From Novosphingobium sp. (GTDB lineage: Bacteria > Pseudomonadota > Alphaproteobacteria > Sphingomonadales > Sphingomonadaceae), in assembly GCA_027490345.1 (NCBI GenBank), contig JAIXYF010000286.1, forward strand, positions 1-9,937: DNA of 9,937 nucleotides, read 5' to 3'. Positions 6,825-9,937 of the stretch are shown here, piece after piece. The notes beneath the pieces are model-generated. The model ran no database searches, was not told the DNA's origin, and was given only the letters and a program-made list of their open reading frames with translations. Both the position numbers and the translations under genes were made by a program. Position 1 is the stretch's first letter; the number at the start of each line of letters is the position of its first letter.

Positions 6825-7994
6825 ATGATCGCGCCTCCATCCGCTTCGATTGCCGCCCCTGTTGCCGCTGTCGTCGTCGCCGCCGGGAAAGGCTTGCGCG
6901 CGGGCGGCACTGTGCCCAAGCAGTTCGCGCTGTGGCGGGGCAAGCCGCTCGTGCGCCATTCGGTAACAGCGCTGGCCAAAGCCGGTGTGGCGCCGATCGT
7001 GGTCGTGATCCCGGCGGATTGGGAAACAGCGGCGATGGAAGCGCTGGCTGGCGTAGCGGGCGTGCGCTTCGTCCATGGCGCGGCGAGCCGGCAGGGATCA
7101 GTGCGCGCGGGGCTTGAGGCGCTGGAGGCCGACGCGCCTGCCTGCGTGCTGATCCACGATGCGGCGCGGCCCGATCTGCCGCAAGGCGTGATCGCGGCGC
7201 TGGTGGCGGCGCTTGAATCGAGGCCCAGCGCGATTCCGGTGCTGCCCGTTGTCGACAGCGTGGTGCGCGGGGCCGATGGCCTGCGCGGTGCCTTTGTCGA
7301 GCGCGACGGGCTCTACCGTGTGCAGACCCCGCAGGCCTTCCGGTTCCATGCGATCCTTGCGGCCCACCGCGCATGGAACGGCGCCGCCGATGCGGGCGAT
7401 GATGCCGCCGTGGCCGAAGCGGCAGGCCTTGCCGTGGCGCTGGTGCTGGGCGACGAGCGGCTGAAAAAAGTGACGTTTGCAGACGATCTGAAGGATGAAG
7501 CGATGAGCGCGGCGATGATGCGCACGGGGCTGGGCTATGATGTTCACCGTCTCGCAGAGGGTGAGGAGCTGTGGCTCTGCGGGGTGAGAATCGAGCATTC
7601 CAAAGGGCTTGCCGGGCATTCCGATGCCGATGTCGCCATTCATGCACTGGTCGATGCGCTGCTGGGCGCGGTGGCCGCCGGGGATATCGGCGATCACTTC
7701 CCGCCGTCTGATCCGCAGTGGCGCGGGGCCTCGTCCGACCAGTTCCTCGCCCATGCCGCCACGCTGGTGGCCGCCGCAGGCTATGCCATCGGCAATGTGG
7801 ATGTCACGATCATCTGCGAAGCCCCGCGTATCGGCCCGCACAAGGCGGCGATGCGGGCACGGCTCGCGGCGATTCTGGCGATTGACATCGCTGCCGTGAG
7901 CGTGAAGGCGACGACGACCGAACGGCTCGGTTTTACCGGGCGCGGTGAAGGAATTGCCGCGCAGGCGGTGGCCACGGTTTTCGCGAAAGCTTGA
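6825..7994 (+). CDS. ispDF: Bifunctional IspD/IspF, MEP-pathway isoprenoid enzyme
   Basis: Fusion enzyme of 389 residues catalysing two non-consecutive steps of the MEP isoprenoid pathway: CDP-ME synthesis (IspD) and formation of MEcPP (IspF). The IspD half (about 13-225) has the nucleotide-binding start AAGKGLRAGG (19-28) and PKQF (31-34), then IHDAARP (110-116), PVVDSV (141-146) and TPQAF (168-172). The IspF half (about 233-389) has GYDVHR (237-242) with metal ligands D239 and H241, SDADVAIHAL with H273, GDIGDHFPP (287-294 region) and TTERLGFTGRGEG (363-375). I start it at 6825 because of the AAGAGG site. A 17-residue longer form from 6774 is possible and would add four cysteines not expected in the family. 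The fusion is typical of Alphaproteobacteria. It leads the plus-strand group, and the following Shine-Dalgarno sequence overlaps its stop codon. Confidence 0.97.
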   Translation: MIAPPSASIAAPVAAVVVAAGKGLRAGGTVPKQFALWRGKPLVRHSVTALAKAGVAPIVVVIPADWETAAMEALAGVAGVRFVHGAASRQGSVRAGLEALEADAPACVLIHDAARPDLPQGVIAALVAALESRPSAIPVLPVVDSVVRGADGLRGAFVERDGLYRVQTPQAFRFHAILAAHRAWNGAADAGDDAAVAEAAGLAVALVLGDERLKKVTFADDLKDEAMSAAMMRTGLGYDVHRLAEGEELWLCGVRIEHSKGLAGHSDADVAIHALVDALLGAVAAGDIGDHFPPSDPQWRGASSDQFLAHAATLVAAAGYAIGNVDVTIICEAPRIGPHKAAMRARLAAILAIDIAAVSVKATTTERLGFTGRGEGIAAQAVATVFAKA

Positions 7995-7999
7995 AGGAG
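7994..7999 (+). promoter_or_regulatory. Ribosome binding site for the secreted hypothetical protein
   Basis: AAGGAG overlaps the last base of the ispDF stop codon and lies 9 nt before the ATG at 8009. It decides that start over the in-frame TTG at 7991, which has no such site, and indicates co-transcription with ispDF. Confidence 0.65.
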
Positions 8000-8008
8000 C
8001 GCTGGGAC

Positions 8009-8566
8009 ATGTCGCTGATTCGAAGCATGGTTTCTGGAGCGGCGGTGGCCTCGCTTGGTCTGGCCGAAGTGGCTGCCGCGCAGGGGCCGGAATGCCTAAG
8101 CGAGCGCGAGGTGACGAGCCTCGTAACCTATGCGCTCCCGGTTGTGATGGACTCCACGATGAAGACCTGCCGCCCCACGCTCTCGCCGCAGGGCTATTTC
8201 GCGACACAAGGCCCGGGGCTGGTGCAGCGCTATGCCGCGCGCAAGGGTGCCGCGTGGCCAGAGGCCAAGGCGGCCCTGTTCAAGCTGGGCGGCAGTGACG
8301 TCAAGATGAAGGATCTGGTTGCCACCCTTTCGGATGAGGCGCTGCAGCCGTTTGCCGAAGGCATGGTCGCGGCCATGGTCACCAAGGGGATCAAGCCCGG
8401 CCAGTGCAAGTCAATCGAGCGCGCGGCCCGGCTGCTCTCGCCCCTCCCGCCCGAAAACACCGCCGAAATCGTGACCTTCATCCTCGTGCTGGCCGACAAG
8501 CCCAAAGTGCGCGGCGCGGTGGGTGCCTCGAAGAAATCCGATCTGCCGATCTGCCCGGCAGCCTGA
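8009..8566 (+). CDS. Hypothetical small secreted protein with four cysteines
   Basis: I do not recognise this 185-residue protein. The N-terminus looks like a Sec signal peptide: R5, a moderately hydrophobic stretch about 7-19, and a likely cleavage site after A24 (VAAA before QGP). The mature protein would be about 161 residues, with exactly four cysteines (C29, C54, C133, C182), enough for two disulfides in the periplasm. The middle is mixed and probably helical. Residues 150-162 (TAEIVTFILVLAD) are hydrophobic but too short and mixed for a confident membrane helix. There is no repeat, no lipobox and no recognised catalytic motif. It lies 14 nt after ispDF and 3 nt before pncC, so it is almost certainly co-transcribed with both. 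Codon use looks like its neighbours', so there is no sign of recent transfer. The start is set by AAGGAG. The gene is very likely real; its function is unknown. Confidence 0.85.
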   Translation: MSLIRSMVSGAAVASLGLAEVAAAQGPECLSEREVTSLVTYALPVVMDSTMKTCRPTLSPQGYFATQGPGLVQRYAARKGAAWPEAKAALFKLGGSDVKMKDLVATLSDEALQPFAEGMVAAMVTKGIKPGQCKSIERAARLLSPLPPENTAEIVTFILVLADKPKVRGAVGASKKSDLPICPAA

Positions 8567-8569
8567 GCG

Positions 8570-9073
8570 ATGGACACCCTGCTCCCCCCTGAACTCACGG
8601 CGCTGGCCGCGCGGGTGATTGCGCAAAACAAGGCGGCGGGCCGCATGGTCGCCCTTGCCGAAAGCTGCACCGGCGGGCTCGTGGCCGCGGCGTTGACCGA
8701 AATCGCAGGGTCTTCGGCCGTGGTCGAGCGCGGCTTCGTGACGTATTCGAACGAAGCCAAGCAAGACATGCTGGGCGTTTCAGCCGATCTGATTGACACG
8801 TTCGGCGCAGTGTCGGTCGCGGTAGCCTGGTCGATGGCCCAAGGCGCGCTGAAGCATTCGCGCGCCGATGTGGCCGTGGCGATCACCGGAATTGCCGGGC
8901 CGGATGGCGGCAGCGAGCAAAAGCCGGTGGGCACCGTGGTCTTTGCGCGGGCCGAGCGCGGCGAGGATCCTGAAGCAGTTGTGGCCGAACTCAAAGTGTT
9001 CGAGACGGCCAAGACCCGCGCCGAGGTGCGGCTTCAGGCCGCCGTGGTCGCGCTCGAACTTCTGCTGCCGTAA
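8570..9073 (+). CDS. pncC: Nicotinamide-nucleotide amidohydrolase, CinA C-terminal domain (PncC)
   Basis: Stand-alone CinA C-terminal domain of 167 residues, the usual length for PncC, which deamidates NMN to nicotinate mononucleotide and so recycles NMN released by NAD-dependent DNA ligase. Signature motifs are present in order: AESCTGGL (30-37) with the likely nucleophile S32, RGFVTYSNEAK (54-64) with Y59 and K64, FGAVS (78-82), ITGIAGPDGG (105-114) and KPVGTV (118-123). The N-terminal MoCF-like domain of full-length CinA is absent, as in many Gram-negative bacteria, so the competence-related name is only historical. It starts 3 nt after the preceding stop without a strong Shine-Dalgarno sequence, implying coupling. 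Its last 40 bp overlap the end of the convergent COQ10/RatA-like gene. Family assignment is secure; enzymatic activity is inferred from the conserved residues. Confidence 0.94.
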   Translation: MDTLLPPELTALAARVIAQNKAAGRMVALAESCTGGLVAAALTEIAGSSAVVERGFVTYSNEAKQDMLGVSADLIDTFGAVSVAVAWSMAQGALKHSRADVAVAITGIAGPDGGSEQKPVGTVVFARAERGEDPEAVVAELKVFETAKTRAEVRLQAAVVALELLLP

Positions 9074-9495
9074 AGTTTTTCGGCGCGCGTTTCGAACGCG
9101 GCGACCATCTTGCGGAACGCGCGGTCAAGGTATTGCCCGGCCAGCGCTTCGAAAATTGCACTGCGGAACGTGAAATCGACGTTGAAGTCGATCACGCAGC
9201 CGCCATCCTCGGCGTCTGCAAAGGCCCAGGTGTTGGACAAGCGCTTGAGCGGCCCATCGAGATACTCGACCGCGATGCGGCGCGGGCGGTCCTTGAGCAC
9301 GCGTGAGGTGAACTTCTCGCGCAGCGCGGAAAAGCCCACCATCATGTCGGCCACCATCTCGCTCTCGCTGTCAGACTTGATGCGCGTGGCGACAACCCAG
9401 GGCAGAAACTCCGGGTAGCGCTTCACGTCCGCCACAAGGTCGTACATCTCCTGCGCCGACCACGCGAGGTGCCGCTGCTGATTGATCACGGGCAT
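9034..9495 (-). CDS. COQ10/RatA-family SRPBCC (START-like) protein, probable ubiquinone-binding
   Basis: A 153-residue cytoplasmic protein of the COQ10/RatA type, a helix-grip fold with a lipid-binding cavity. COQ10 proteins bind ubiquinone and support its synthesis or delivery to the respiratory chain. Visible family features are the N-terminal strand followed by YDLVADVKRYPEFLPW (18-33), the central FTSRVL and GPLKRLSNTW (81-90) region, and VDFTFRSAIFEALAG (106-120) leading into the long C-terminal helix. Automatic pipelines often label this family RatA toxin after an E. coli study, but no antitoxin-like partner is present, and proximity to lipA and ispDF fits quinone or respiratory metabolism better. 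The ATG at 9495 is 6 nt after the lipA stop, with GGAAGG 11 nt upstream, so the two form an operon. The Ser/Thr/Ala-rich C-terminus (about 144-153) is encoded in the overlap with pncC. Confidence 0.92.
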   Translation of the reverse strand: MPVINQQRHLAWSAQEMYDLVADVKRYPEFLPWVVATRIKSDSESEMVADMMVGFSALREKFTSRVLKDRPRRIAVEYLDGPLKRLSNTWAFADAEDGGCVIDFNVDFTFRSAIFEALAGQYLDRAFRKMVAAFETRAEKLYGSRSSSATTAA

Positions 9496-9501
9496 GGGCG
9501 A

Positions 9502-9937
9502 TCAGGCCTTCCCGGCGGCCTTGGCCAGCTGCGCTTCGCGCGCGGCGCGCATTTCGGCAAAGTCTTCTCCGGCGTGATAGCTGGAGCGCGTGAGCGGGGT
9601 GGCGGCGACCTGGAGAAAGCCCTTGGCCCGCGCAATCGCCCCATAGGCGGCAAAAGCCTGCGGGGTCACGAAATCGATCACTGGCGCGTGTTTGGGCGTG
9701 GGCTGAAGGTATTGCCCCATGGTCAGGAAATCGATCCCGGCGCAGCGCATGTCGTCCATCACCTGATGCACCTCGAGCCGCGCCTCACCCAGCCCGAGCA
9801 TAACGCCGGATTTGGTGAACACGCGCGGATCGTGGTGCTTTACTTCTTCGAGCAGCCGCAGAGAGGCATAATAGCGCGCGCCCGGGCGGATCGTGGGATA
9901 GAGCCGGGGCACGGTCTCGAGGTTGTGATTGTAGACA
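9502..9937 (-). CDS. lipA: Lipoyl synthase LipA (partial, N-terminal part outside window)
   Basis: Radical-SAM enzyme that inserts two sulfurs into protein-bound octanoyl chains to make the lipoyl cofactor of pyruvate and 2-oxoglutarate dehydrogenases and the glycine cleavage system. The last 144 codons are in the window; the family is usually about 310-330 long. The frame is open to the right edge, where YNHNLETVPRLYP, a strong LipA signature, is encoded. Further motifs are TKSGVMLGLGE, LTMGQYLQP and the near-terminal RSSYHAGE, whose second Ser (codon around 9580-9582) is the known serine ligand of the auxiliary iron-sulfur cluster. The cysteine motifs for both clusters lie outside. The GTG at 9912 is not a start; it is the internal valine of ETVPR. 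The COQ10/RatA-like gene follows 6 nt downstream. Nothing seen suggests a broken gene. Confidence 0.96.
   Translation of the reverse strand, partial: VYNHNLETVPRLYPTIRPGARYYASLRLLEEVKHHDPRVFTKSGVMLGLGEARLEVHQVMDDMRCAGIDFLTMGQYLQPTPKHAPVIDFVTPQAFAAYGAIARAKGFLQVAATPLTRSSYHAGEDFAEMRAAREAQLAKAAGKA

Noticed and set aside
7098..8207. 369-codon minus-strand reading frame opposite ispDF
   Set aside because: It is antisense to the IspD and IspF catalytic motifs, with no domain of its own and no plausible start region.
9034..9495. RatA toxin of a toxin-antitoxin system
   Set aside because: The protein belongs to the family that pipelines call RatA, but there is no small partner gene beside it. It sits in an operon with lipA, and the fold fits ubiquinone binding.
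9502..9912. Separate short gene starting at the GTG at 9912
   Set aside because: The frame continues upstream to the window edge with the LipA signature YNHNLET, so the GTG is an internal valine codon.

Overview
This window looks like a core chromosomal segment of an alphaproteobacterium, most likely a sphingomonad (Sphingomonadales). Three things point there: high GC, a fused ispDF gene, and the order dusB-ntrB-ntrC-ntrY-ntrX beside ispDF, a CinA/PncC gene, a COQ10/RatA-family gene and lipA. That order is widely conserved in Alphaproteobacteria. The family and genus assignments are inferences from gene content and protein flavour, not from a search.

Layout. The left two thirds (1-6749) is one minus-strand block: dusB (tRNA dihydrouridine synthase), ntrB and ntrC (nitrogen-responsive two-component pair), ntrY (membrane sensor kinase) and ntrX (its regulator, cut by the left edge). 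dusB/ntrB are 6 nt apart, ntrB/ntrC overlap as ATGA, and ntrY/ntrX are 26 nt apart. The only larger gap in the block is 114 bp between ntrC and ntrY. It is locally AT-rich with short inverted repeats and could hold a separate ntrYX promoter. A 75-bp divergent gap (6750-6824), with an inverted repeat around an A-tract, separates dusB from the plus-strand group. That group is ispDF (isoprenoid precursors), a small predicted secreted protein of unknown function, and pncC (NMN deamidase, CinA C-terminal domain). From the right edge, minus-strand lipA (N-terminal part outside the window) leads into a COQ10/RatA-like lipid-binding protein, whose end overlaps the end of pncC by 40 bp.

How the genes work together. 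NtrB/NtrC form the classical sigma-54-dependent nitrogen control pair; NtrC keeps its GAFTGA loop. NtrY/NtrX form a second pair, and NtrX has lost the GAFTGA loop, so it should not activate sigma-54 promoters. IspDF, the COQ10-like protein and LipA relate to isoprenoid/ubiquinone and lipoate cofactor supply for respiration, but nothing here shows they are co-regulated.

I see no mobile element, CRISPR array, tRNA, rRNA, phage gene, toxin-antitoxin pair (despite the RatA label) or new defence-like system. The genes are tightly packed and no gene-free stretch exceeds about 115 bp. The very long antisense reading frames are what GC-rich coding DNA produces by itself. The least explained items are the 185-residue secreted protein and the two short intergenic regions.
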